A DNA stretch of 64,000 bases from Maridesulfovibrio sp. (lineage in GTDB: Bacteria > Desulfobacterota > Desulfovibrionia > Desulfovibrionales > Desulfovibrionaceae). Below, piece by piece: positions 18,798-25,286 of this stretch. Position 1 is the first letter of the stretch; the number at the start of each line of letters is the position of its first letter. The notes below the pieces were generated by a model, which worked only from the letters and a program-made list of their open reading frames with translations, did not search any database and was not told the DNA's origin. The position numbers were made by a program, and so were the translations under genes. The DNA is taken from contig NZ_OY780933.1 of NCBI RefSeq assembly GCF_963676065.1, forward strand, positions 2,071,001-2,135,000. Reading direction: 5' to 3'.

Positions 18798-19684
18798 GGC
18801 TGATTTTCAATTAAATCGCTTAATACCCTAATGTGTTTCGGCGTAATTCCGCAACATCCGCCGACAGCATCCACGCCGGAACGAAATGTTTCCCTGCCGA
18901 ATGCAGCGAATTTTTCCGGGGTAATGGCGTCGTGAAATACCCAGTTGGGCATTTCAAAATGTCCGGCATGCGGGTAGGCGAAAGTGTGGCCTTCCCAGTG
19001 CTGCTTGAGAATTTCTATCGCCTGCGGAGTATGTTCAATCAGGGTATGCATGATGCCGACCGCGTCCGCTTTTGAAAGGTCCAGATTGCTGAGCGCACGT
19101 TTCAGCGGAATATCCGTATCCAGCAGGTAAGTTTGCCCTTCCTCACCAGTAAAGCAGGTGAATCCAACCCAGACCGGTACTCCTGAACGCAGCGCTCCCT
19201 CCAGTGCGTATCCGGTTTGCTCAATATCGCGCATCATTTCCAGGATTATTATTTCCGCGCCTGCTTTGACCTGTATTTCAGACTGCCGTGCGTATTGCGC
19301 TACTGCGGATTCACCGGAAAGCAGCCGGGGATAATCAAGGGAACCGGTGAAAGTAGTGCTGGAAATGGCCCCCGCAACTATGCACTCTTTTTTTGAGTTT
19401 TTTACAACTTCACGGACAATATGCACCGCCTCGCGATTGATGTCTTCAAAACGGTCCGCCAAGCCGGCGGCTTCCAGATTATGTATGCCGGTGGAAAATG
19501 TATTCGCGATGAGCAGCTGCGCTCCGGCATCAAGAAAAGATTGGTGAACATCTCGCAGAAGTTGCGGATGGGTGAGGACAGCCTCAGCGGACCACGCCAT
19601 TCCGTTCATGGGTGCACCACGTCTTTCCAGTTCTGTTCCTGTGCCGCCATCAATGATAAAGGGAAATTTTAGTTTTTTATGCAT
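18794..19684 (-). CDS. Homocysteine S-methyltransferase family protein
   Basis: A zinc-dependent methyltransferase of the MmuM/BHMT/MetH-N type, 296 residues. The start IIDGGTGTELERRG and the LIANTFSTG strand are typical. The zinc ligands are Cys177 (FTCF) and the pair Cys277-Cys278 (GGCCGITPKHI). It would transfer a methyl group from a donor such as S-methylmethionine to homocysteine. It lacks the folate and cobalamin domains of full MetH. It stands alone on the minus strand. The donor cannot be deduced. Confidence 0.9.
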   Translation of the reverse strand: MHKKLKFPFIIDGGTGTELERRGAPMNGMAWSAEAVLTHPQLLRDVHQSFLDAGAQLLIANTFSTGIHNLEAAGLADRFEDINREAVHIVREVVKNSKKECIVAGAISSTTFTGSLDYPRLLSGESAVAQYARQSEIQVKAGAEIIILEMMRDIEQTGYALEGALRSGVPVWVGFTCFTGEEGQTYLLDTDIPLKRALSNLDLSKADAVGIMHTLIEHTPQAIEILKQHWEGHTFAYPHAGHFEMPNWVFHDAITPEKFAAFGRETFRSGVDAVGGCCGITPKHIRVLSDLIENQP

Positions 19685-19801
19685 ACTCCAAATTTATCGT
19701 TGTTGGGGAGAAAAGAAAAGGCTCTTACAAAATTTTTCGTAACCCTGTAGCCCAATACTATGTTTAAGATTTCGCTTTGGACGAGTTGCAACTCAAATAT
19801 A

Positions 19802-19850
19802 AAAAGAACAAGGCCCGTGAAGTTTAAAACTTCACGGGCCTTGTTCTTTT
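19802..19850. terminator. Long bidirectional terminator
   Basis: A perfect stem of about 24 bp (arm AAAGAACAAGGCCCGTGAAG plus TTT) with a 2-base loop ends the methyltransferase gene at 19858 on the minus strand. It is one of the strongest hairpins in the window. Confidence 0.88.
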
Positions 19851-19857
19851 GTACTGA

Positions 19858-21090
19858 TTAACTAATCTTTTTGCACCAGACTACATATACAGGATCACTT
19901 ACACCACGTGTCTGCACAAAGTGACGGTCATTGGTCGGCCGCCAATCATTACGTATGCTTGTGGTGCCTTTGGGACCTGTGAATCCTGCTTCTTCGGCCA
20001 GTTGCAGCAGGTATCCCATACGCTCGAACTCATGCAGTTCAAGCCATCCTTGAGTTACTTTGGTCGGGAACCATCGGTTTGATACTCCAATGATCAGGTG
20101 CCCGCCTGAATGCAGATTTGAGTAAGCCTGCTTGAGTACTGATAACGGGTCAGTAAGGTATTCAATGGACATGCTGCATGTGATTGCATCAAATTTGTCA
20201 TCAGTGAATTTGAGCTCGGGATCGATGTTTAAGTCTTGAACTACTCTTTCGTTCAAAACGGGATTCATGCGCATTTCATCCATATTCATGCCCAGACCTG
20301 TTAGATCCAAGTCCATATCCTGTGGCAGATGGGACTGCATGCTGCTCATAAGATCCAGTACCTTCATTTCCGGCCGCAGGAACTGTGCGTAGATATTTTG
20401 AAGATTACGGCTGGCCTGTTCATCAATATGGCCTGTTAAGCGGGGAGAGGCATAGAAACTTTTATCATCCGCATCGTTATCTCTTTTGAAGAAGTCCTCA
20501 TGTATAAAATCCGTCTTATGATTTTGCAGAGGAGCCTGCATGCCCGGACCACCGTCGCATAGTTCTTCGATCCAGTGGGTTAGTCGGCCGCCAGTCTCGC
20601 TGTCTTTATCCGCAACGTTGATTATTTCAGCTTCCAACCGGAATGGAATCCCGGCTAAAGGGTGATTGAGGTCGGCAGTGATGCTAGAGTCCTTCTTATC
20701 GAGAACTCTGAGCGGTGAAATTGTTTGAGGGTATACGCCGGGAAGTCCTCTCAGCGTACCTTGAGGGTAGAATCTGCCGATTCTGGCCGGTTGATCCCGG
20801 AGGTGATGTGATTTGAGTCTGAACTTGCTCTGCGGAACAGTTTTTACTTTTGAAGAAGCATAATCGGGGAGTTCGCTTCCAGCAGGAAAATTTACAGCTA
20901 TTGTTTCTCCGGCTTTAGCGCCCATCAGCAGCTCTTTCAGCTCAGCTGGGATTACATCTCGCCATGCATTTATTTTTCGGGCTAAGAATTTCTCTTCATG
21001 AATTCCGTTTCCGCTTTTCCATGTCAGTGTGAATTGAATTGTGGCAAATGAATTTCTATTGAATTCGGTCATTATCTCCTTCTTGCTCAC
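19858..21090 (-). CDS. SlyD-like FKBP fold fused to a SAM-dependent methyltransferase
   Basis: Residues of about 15-175 read as an FKBP/SlyD-type domain: LLMGAKAGETIAVNFPAG and VPQSKF match the SlyD core strands, and ADLNHPLAGIPFRLEAEI is the diagnostic NHPLAG segment closing the fold. The usual SlyD flap is replaced by a Pro/Arg-rich stretch (about 95-125). The C-terminal 200 residues are a Rossmann methyltransferase-like domain: LRPEMKVLDLMSSMQSHLP, then FDAITCSMSIEYLTDPLSVLKQ and GGHLIIGVSNRWF, although the glycine motif I is atypical (DLMSSMQS). The start is GTG 21090, or ATG 21072 with AAGGAG only 3 bases away. A Nif11-like peptide gene lies upstream on the same strand, behind its own terminator. 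Confidence 0.78.
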   Translation of the reverse strand: MSKKEIMTEFNRNSFATIQFTLTWKSGNGIHEEKFLARKINAWRDVIPAELKELLMGAKAGETIAVNFPAGSELPDYASSKVKTVPQSKFRLKSHHLRDQPARIGRFYPQGTLRGLPGVYPQTISPLRVLDKKDSSITADLNHPLAGIPFRLEAEIINVADKDSETGGRLTHWIEELCDGGPGMQAPLQNHKTDFIHEDFFKRDNDADDKSFYASPRLTGHIDEQASRNLQNIYAQFLRPEMKVLDLMSSMQSHLPQDMDLDLTGLGMNMDEMRMNPVLNERVVQDLNIDPELKFTDDKFDAITCSMSIEYLTDPLSVLKQAYSNLHSGGHLIIGVSNRWFPTKVTQGWLELHEFERMGYLLQLAEEAGFTGPKGTTSIRNDWRPTNDRHFVQTRGVSDPVYVVWCKKIS

Positions 21091-21291
21091 TCTGAATTGA
21101 GTTCAAAGGTTAATTGCGTATAATTTTTATATAATATTTATCTGTTGATAGGCAATGCGCTCCAGTTAGAATTTTTCTAATATATTTTTTCGAGGTACTC
21201 GAGGGGCGCTATCCAAGTTTGTGAAGAGCAGAGCGCGGGATAGGCAAATACAGGAGACGATCTGCCGGAAAGAGATACTGTTTTTCCATAA

Positions 21292-21327
21292 AAAAGGGTT
21301 TACGAAGTAAGATTCGTAAACCCTTGA
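21292..21327 (-). terminator. Terminator of the Nif11-like peptide gene
   Basis: A perfect 13-bp stem (AAGGGTTTACGAA and complement, 6-base loop) is followed on the minus strand by TTTTTT. It separates the peptide gene from the SlyD-methyltransferase gene. Confidence 0.82.
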
Positions 21328-21379
21328 ATTTTCTGTCCGGTAAATCAGGCGAAGAGCCTTCAATACATCGAATCAGAGG

Positions 21380-21601
21380 TTACGCCCACCAGATTGAGCG
21401 TGCCGGAGGATTACCAAAAGAGGTAAAATCGTCACCGGATTCATTGATTACCTGATCCAGCTCTTCGATTGTGAAATCGTATCCGTCTTCGTTAGCGGTA
21501 GCTACAAAGGCTTCTTTGCCCGGAATGGCGTTATACTTAGCTTTTACGGTTTTGTTTTCTCCACCTGCGATCAGCAGACGCTCTACTTCTTTCTTGGACA
21601 T
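21380..21601 (-). CDS. Nif11-like leader peptide / putative RiPP precursor
   Basis: A 73-residue protein. It begins with MSKKEVERLL and has the Nif11 core EAFVATANEDGYDFTIEEL (about residues 29-47), which in Nif11-type ribosomal peptide precursors forms the leader recognised by modification enzymes. The C-terminal 20 or so residues (after INESGDDF) end in NPPARSIWWA, rich in Pro and Trp, with no Cys, and no double-Gly cleavage site. AGGAG lies 7 bases before the ATG. A promoter candidate and a terminator make it an independent unit. No lanthionine synthetase, radical SAM or peptidase-transporter gene is nearby, so it may be a free-standing Nif11 protein rather than a natural-product precursor. 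Confidence 0.75.
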   Translation of the reverse strand: MSKKEVERLLIAGGENKTVKAKYNAIPGKEAFVATANEDGYDFTIEELDQVINESGDDFTSFGNPPARSIWWA

Positions 21602-21708
21602 GTCGATACTCCTGATTAGAATAAAATTGGGTGGCTTTATTTTGATCGAAATGATCCGTCACGTTTGGATACGGACACCTATAGAGCCGGGGTTAGATGA
21701 TGATTTTA

Positions 21709-21737
21709 ATTTAGCTTGGTACTGAGCGGCTAGTCAA
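21709..21737 (-). promoter_or_regulatory. Candidate sigma-70 promoter of the Nif11-like gene
   Basis: On the minus strand TTGACT (21732-21737) and CTAAAT (21709-21714) are 17 bp apart, about 108 bases before the start codon. Confidence 0.4.
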
Positions 21738-21918
21738 GTATTTGTTAATGTAAAGATAAAATAACAGCAAAACTAAGACATGAATTGCTAATTTAGTAAT
21801 AATATATTCGTTAAAAATAAGCTAAATATTTAAATTAAACATTAATGTAAATTTGTATTTAATTTAAAAAAAGGGTTTTCGGCAGGTTATCCCTCAATTA
21901 AAGGGCGTGAGGCAAAAG

Positions 21919-22005
21919 AAAAGGCACTTAGGAATTTCTTCGTAAGTGCCTTGAAATATCTGGTCGGGATGAGAGGATTTGAACCTCCGGTCTCTGCGTC
22001 CCGAA
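21919..22005 (-). repeat. att-like direct repeat A: tRNA-Pro 3' half plus terminator hairpin
   Basis: These 87 bases are identical to copy B (23289-23375). The last 45 (21961-22005) match the 3' half of the intact tRNA-Pro gene from CCA up to the anticodon loop, where identity stops. The first part is a GGCACTTA hairpin that on the minus strand is followed by a T-rich tract, probably the former tRNA terminator. This looks like an attachment site left by an integrated element. Confidence 0.85.
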
Positions 22006-22123
22006 GGTAAAGAACTACGTTGTAAGTGCTTAAATCATTAGATTTTTATTTTGATTATCCTGCGGAAATGGGTCTAAAAGGGTGCTAAAATAGGACAAGT
22101 TGTCAGATAAAAACAGCCCGTAA

Positions 22124-23080
22124 TTAGTAGAGAGGTGTTTCCGCAAGCGAAGAGTGGTTGAACCTTAAGTTGTAGCCCATTTTCGTTGAAACGCTCTGAA
22201 CCATGGCGGCAAACCACGGCGGTGCAGTTGGAGAGATGTAGACTTCATTTATTAGCTCAGTAACATTGCAAGGGATTTGTATGCCGATTTCTTGGGAGTT
22301 GGAATTGGTAATCATGGCTCGCACTTCGCGTTCGTGCTCAAATGATATGCGCTTGGTCCAAAATACACCGTTGTTTTTTGGAAATTCCTTACTGAAGTCT
22401 ATGTAATTCATTTTCCCGATTTTGATGTCGAGATTTTCGCCAAGAGATTTGTATAAGTTGATCTTTGTCGTTTTTACGGCAAGGGCGTTTTCTTGGTGAG
22501 TCGAATACAGTTTCCACATCGCCTCAGACTCAATATCGTTTTCATGCCAACAACTTACGAAGTGAGATTTTCTAGCGCCTGCGCACCCTTCATTGAACTC
22601 GATTAATAAACGTTGGCATTGAGCTTCAATTTGCTCCGGGGTGAGGGTGCACGTGTGGCCTGGGGGAGGGTTCAAAGTTGCGGATTTAAAAAAGTTGTAT
22701 AAATGGTCATCCCAAATTGGTTTATCAACCAGTCTGCCTCTTGCTCCTTCAAAAGGATCTCCTAGATGATCAGCTCTCGCGAAGTATAAGGAGCGATTAT
22801 CGAGTAGCGATAAGAACTTAGAAAAATCCATGTAACGCCAAAGGATGGTTTCATCCTTTGGGATTAAATATGCTCTTGGAGTATAATTGTTTCGTTCAGC
22901 TAATTCTACAAGATGAGTTGCGCATTTGTCGCAGACATAGAGCGGAGTTCCGTCTGCGCTATAACCTGAGTTGCAAGCATCATTTTGGATAAATTGGTAG
23001 TGACATACACAGCATGAATCCCAATGGAAATATCTCAGCTTAGAAAGCTCAAGCGTAAACCGACCGGTCATATGGTACAC
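22124..23080 (-). CDS. DUF2971 family protein with an N-terminal zinc-finger-like segment
   Basis: The 318-residue protein has, in its N-terminal 60 residues, a CCVCH pair and a CDKCATHL pair, a pattern that could bind zinc. From about residue 78 it is a DUF2971-type protein: LWRYMDFSKFLSLLDNRSLYF, ARADHLGDPFEG, FVSCWHENDIESEAMWKLY and FEHEREVRAM are the family blocks. DUF2971 proteins have no proven reaction but recur in mobile and defence islands. Here it is the only gene between att copies A and B. GTG 23080 has a GGAG site 9 bases upstream; ATG 23071 is the alternative. Function is unassigned. Confidence 0.75.
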   Translation of the reverse strand: MYHMTGRFTLELSKLRYFHWDSCCVCHYQFIQNDACNSGYSADGTPLYVCDKCATHLVELAERNNYTPRAYLIPKDETILWRYMDFSKFLSLLDNRSLYFARADHLGDPFEGARGRLVDKPIWDDHLYNFFKSATLNPPPGHTCTLTPEQIEAQCQRLLIEFNEGCAGARKSHFVSCWHENDIESEAMWKLYSTHQENALAVKTTKINLYKSLGENLDIKIGKMNYIDFSKEFPKNNGVFWTKRISFEHEREVRAMITNSNSQEIGIQIPCNVTELINEVYISPTAPPWFAAMVQSVSTKMGYNLRFNHSSLAETPLY

Positions 23081-23288
23081 GGTTTATTTCTCCATATAGT
23101 TTAAGAGTGATATTTGTTTGACGATAAGCGGTGTGAGTGATTGTTGTAAAGAGGCTAAGGCGGGAGTTTGTGTCAATTCAGCGCGAAGTGATGCGTCAAA
23201 AACGCAGTGCTTCTTGTTGCTATCGCCCTTGGATGGCTGCTCTTTTGTTGGCTGTGGGGAGATTTGTAGGATAAAAATGTAGGATAAA

Positions 23289-23375
23289 AAAAGGCACTTA
23301 GGAATTTCTTCGTAAGTGCCTTGAAATATCTGGTCGGGATGAGAGGATTTGAACCTCCGGTCTCTGCGTCCCGAA
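23289..23375 (-). repeat. att-like direct repeat B: tRNA-Pro 3' half plus terminator hairpin
   Basis: Identical over 87 bases to copy A. The tRNA part (23331-23375) matches the intact tRNA-Pro 3' half, and one further base (C) also agrees before divergence in the anticodon loop. It marks the junction between the DUF2971 compartment and the HicAB/integrase-remnant compartment. Confidence 0.87.
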
Positions 23376-23418
23376 CGTGAATTCTGACCAACTATTTAAG
23401 TCGGTTACAAGTCGAGGT

Positions 23419-23468
23419 TGTGCTACAAATGGGCCTTTTTTGGGGTGCTGTGCTACGCTTTGTGCTAC
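23419..23468 (+). repeat. TGTGCTAC direct repeats, candidate integrase arm sites
   Basis: TGTGCTAC occurs at 23419-23426, 23449-23456 and 23461-23468, just inside att copy B. A fourth copy at 25133-25140 lies just inside the tRNA-proximal att. Same-orientation octamers flanking both cores are the arrangement of arm-type binding sites of tyrosine integrases. Confidence 0.45.
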
Positions 23469-23551
23469 CGTTTTCGCTCGGTTTTCTTTCCTTTTGTTTC
23501 TTTCGCTGATAAACCAGATTTAATTTTTAAAATAACAAAGAAAGGTTAATT

Positions 23552-23791
23552 ATGAAGTTTTTTCATATCCATATCCCAGCCCTTTTTGTTTATGGTTTCA
23601 TCGCAATTGCTTTTACATTGGGGTTAGCTATTTGGACTTGTGCGAAGAGGTGGGATGGACACTTGTATCCACAAGAGAATTGCTGGAAAGTTCAAGAAGT
23701 AAATGGACAGGTCTTCAAGGTTAACACCTGCACGGGGGAAGTTGAAGAAATCAAAATCACTACCCCCGCCAACTCGACAAAGGTAAAATAA
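23552..23791 (+). CDS. Small single-TM protein in the tRNA-Pro island
   Basis: A 79-residue protein not recognised as any family. It starts MKFFHIHIP, has one hydrophobic helix (LFVYGFIAIAFTLGLAIW, about residues 11-28) and a 50-residue polar tail with two cysteines (ENCWKV and VNTCTG). AAAGG lies upstream of the ATG. It is followed after 14 bases by another small membrane protein on the same strand, so the two are probably co-transcribed cargo of the element. The Cys pair would be in the periplasm or cytoplasm depending on topology, which the sequence does not settle. Confidence 0.55.
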   Translation: MKFFHIHIPALFVYGFIAIAFTLGLAIWTCAKRWDGHLYPQENCWKVQEVNGQVFKVNTCTGEVEEIKITTPANSTKVK

Positions 23792-23805
23792 AAGGGAATG
23801 TCTTC

Positions 23806-24267
23806 ATGTTAAGTTTTGACGGAGTAGCCACTGCATGGAATGCTTTAGAGTGGAATTTTTCGTTTTCAATTGGTGATGGAATTTCGCTTGGGATAGCTCT
23901 AGTTACAGCTTGGCTTGCATTTTTAACATGCCGAATTCAGAGAGAGCAAAAGAGGATAATAGAGCAACAGGTACGTATTGAAAAAGTTAAATTTAAACGT
24001 GAAACAGACAAGTTAAAGACTGAGATAAGCAGGTCAATAGAGAGTATTATTAATTCATTCAGTGCGGATGAGGTTCCAGAAGAGGAGCATTTTTATCTTT
24101 TAGATGAGAATGTGGAAGAATTGAGCTACTTATTTAGTTTTAATGTAGCAGCACTGGCTTACTTGCTGGTAGATTACAGAAGTACACAGCAAGAAATAGG
24201 GCGTGATGATAAAAAATTGAATGAACTATTACGGATGTACATCAAAGTTGTTGAAGACCTCTGCTAG
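23806..24267 (+). CDS. Small membrane-anchored coiled-coil protein in the island
   Basis: The 153-residue protein has one TM near the N-terminus (LGIALVTAWLAFLTC, about residues 29-43) followed by a long charged helix (RIQREQKRIIEQQVRIEKVKF and on to about residue 90), then an acidic C-terminal helical part. AAAGGGAATG gives a weak ribosome site. Together with the 79-residue neighbour it is lower in GC than the core genes around the island. No family was recognised; phage superinfection-exclusion and abortive-infection proteins can look like this, but that is only an analogy. Confidence 0.55.
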   Translation: MLSFDGVATAWNALEWNFSFSIGDGISLGIALVTAWLAFLTCRIQREQKRIIEQQVRIEKVKFKRETDKLKTEISRSIESIINSFSADEVPEEEHFYLLDENVEELSYLFSFNVAALAYLLVDYRSTQQEIGRDDKKLNELLRMYIKVVEDLC

Positions 24268-24288
24268 CCTCATATTTTGATTTTTTTG

Positions 24289-24411
24289 CTAATCCCCATC
24301 CGTCAAAGACGGCAAAGATTCCACTACATCCCGTTTCGCCCGTTGTAAAACATGCTGGTAAACTCTCATAGTAGTTGATGGGTCTGTGTGTCCCATTGCG
24401 TGGGCAATAGT
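24289..24411 (-). pseudogene. C-terminal remnant of a tyrosine integrase
   Basis: Read on the minus strand, these 40 codons plus TAG give IAHAMGHTDPSTTMRVYQHV and a basic tail. This is the C-terminal end of phage-type tyrosine recombinases, with the GH motif and the catalytic Tyr in RVYQHV. A TAG stop stands immediately upstream in frame (24412-24414) and no recombinase sequence precedes it, because hicB begins there. The catalytic Arg and box I are missing, so it is dead. It is probably what remains of the integrase that used the tRNA-Pro site. Confidence 0.85.
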
Positions 24412-24442
24412 CTAATATAGTTATTGCCGATTTTTCTGCCCG

Positions 24443-24781
24443 CTACCGAGCATCTTTTACTCTGTCGGTCAAGGCATCGGTTATCCAAGAGTTCAGGCTC
24501 TTGCCGGATGTGGCTGCGGCTGCCGCAGCTTCCCTGTGAAGTTCCGGCTTTATGCGCAGATGCAATTTGCCGGAATACGGTTTTGCTGGTTCCTCCCCTT
24601 CTTCAGAGCAGAAATCCAGATAATCTTCAACAGACTCAGCCAAGGCTGACTTGAGTTCATCAATGCTTCGGCCTTGAAAAGTTACCACATCCTTGATGTT
24701 TATGACCTCGCCGTGAAAAATATCTGCGTCAGGGTCATAGTCAAATTTTCCAAGATAGCCTTTGTATTTGATGGTATTCAT
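24443..24781 (-). CDS. hicB: HicB-family antitoxin
   Basis: The 112-residue antitoxin of a type II toxin-antitoxin pair. The N-terminal half (YKGYLGKFDYDPDADIFHGE, then FQGRSIDELKSALAESVEDYL) is the HicB partial RNase H-like fold that binds HicA. The C-terminal part (LHLRIKPELHREAAAAAATS, LNSWITDAL) is a ribbon-helix-helix DNA-binding segment for autoregulation. Its ATG overlaps the hicA stop by 4 bases (ATGA type). It lies between the integrase remnant and the tRNA, as expected for a stabilisation module of a mobile element. Confidence 0.9.
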   Translation of the reverse strand: MNTIKYKGYLGKFDYDPDADIFHGEVINIKDVVTFQGRSIDELKSALAESVEDYLDFCSEEGEEPAKPYSGKLHLRIKPELHREAAAAAATSGKSLNSWITDALTDRVKDAR

Positions 24782-25032
24782 GGCTTTACTCCTGCTTCTT
24801 CAAGGAAACGTCGTACAGATTTTACTGCGCCCTTATCTGTCGTAGGCTCTGGATGCGGTCTGTGGAAAATGGCTTTTGTCCCGCCCAACTTAAACCGAAC
24901 CCGTGATCCTCGTCCCTCCGATTTGATGGCACCGACTGCCATAAGCAACGCTTCGATATCTGCCCAGGTAATAGTTGAACTGACGGGGGTACGGAAAATG
25001 TCTTCAAGTGTCTTGCGTTGCTTGTTGTTCAT
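24778..25032 (-). CDS. hicA: HicA-family toxin
   Basis: An 84-residue mRNA-interferase toxin with a dsRBD-like fold. Visible marks are WADIEALLMAVGA, GRGSRVRFKLGG and the C-terminal FHRPHPEPTTDKGAVKSVRRFL. In the loop where many HicA toxins have the catalytic His (GSxH), this one has GSRVRF; His57 and His60 in FHRPH are the only candidates, as in the subgroup with this tail. It precedes hicB. There is no Shine-Dalgarno site, and the predicted transcription start lies at or next to the ATG, suggesting a leaderless mRNA. Confidence 0.88.
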   Translation of the reverse strand: MNNKQRKTLEDIFRTPVSSTITWADIEALLMAVGAIKSEGRGSRVRFKLGGTKAIFHRPHPEPTTDKGAVKSVRRFLEEAGVKP

Positions 25033-25066
25033 AAGAATATGATATTATCTTATGGTATCATGTCAA
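25030..25066 (-). promoter_or_regulatory. hicAB promoter with overlapping inverted-repeat operator
   Basis: On the minus strand TTGACA (25061-25066) and TATCAT (25039-25044) are 16 bp apart. A palindrome CATAAGA-N11-TCTTATG (25030-25054) covers the -10 and ends in the hicA start codon. It is a good candidate for HicB autorepression. Confidence 0.5.
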
Positions 25067-25080
25067 GAGTTTGTATTACC

Positions 25081-25120
25081 AAAAAGAAAAGCCCCTTACG
25101 AATTTCTTCGTAAGGGGCTT
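25081..25120 (-). terminator. Second terminator hairpin downstream of tRNA-Pro
   Basis: On the minus strand AAGCCCCTTACGAA, a GAAA loop and its exact complement are followed by TTTTCTTTTT. The loop-side sequence matches that of the att-copy hairpins while the stem bases differ, so it may be a diverged relative. Confidence 0.75.
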
Positions 25121-25168
25121 GAAATTAAGGCGTGTGCTACATTTCAAGAAAATTTGTGCTTAAACGTA

Positions 25169-25202
25169 AAAAAAGGGTTGCGGCTTTCGCCGTAACCCTT
25201 TG
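25169..25202 (-). terminator. Terminator of tRNA-Pro
   Basis: On the minus strand AAAGGGTTACGGC, a GAAA tetraloop and GCCGCAACCCTTT (one A-C mismatch) precede TTTTTTT. It lies 8 bases beyond the encoded CCA. Confidence 0.82.
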
Positions 25203-25254
25203 AAATATCTGGTCGGGATGAGAGGATTTGAACCTCCGGTCTCTGCGTCCCGAA
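25200..25254 (-). repeat. att-like direct repeat C within the intact tRNA-Pro
   Basis: The 55 bases shared by all three copies: 10 bases beyond CCA plus 45 bases of the tRNA 3' half up to the anticodon loop. The hairpin beyond it differs from that of copies A and B. Confidence 0.85.
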
Positions 25255-25286
25255 CGCAGCGCTCTACCAGACTGAGCCACATCCCG
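25210..25286 (-). tRNA. tRNA-Pro (anticodon CGG)
   Basis: A 77-nt cloverleaf with CCA encoded. The acceptor stem CGGGATG pairs with CATCCCG. The D-arm has GCTC/GAGC, the anticodon stem CTGCG/CGCAG closes the loop TTCGGGA (CGG at positions 34-36), and the T-arm GGAGG-TTCAAAT-CCTCT is standard. It is the integration target of the island; the identity with the distal copies ends inside its anticodon loop, the usual crossover point for tyrosine integrases. Confidence 0.96.

Larger units (their letters stand above)
21602..22123. other. AT-rich intergenic region with the distal tRNA-Pro fragment
   Basis: No gene is supported in these 522 bases. They hold the Nif11 promoter candidate, an AT-rich stretch (about 21740-21880) with no recognisable element, and the tRNA-Pro 3'-half copy with its hairpin (21919-22005). 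Near the copy, GTGCTTAAA and GGTGCTAAA (about 22026 and 22080) echo motifs seen beside the other copies. Confidence 0.5.
23081..23551. other. Intergenic region carrying att copy B and octamer repeats
   Basis: No gene is supported. It contains the 87-bp att-like copy B (23289-23375) and, to its right, three direct TGTGCTAC octamers at 23419, 23449 and 23461. Confidence 0.55.

Noticed and set aside
21166..21363. 65-codon frame between the Nif11-like gene and the SlyD-methyltransferase
   Set aside because: It runs through the terminator hairpin at 21292-21327 and has no ribosome site or recognisable sequence.
21961..23375. Second and third tRNA-Pro genes
   Set aside because: Only the 3' half is present in both places; no 5' half, so these are att remnants.
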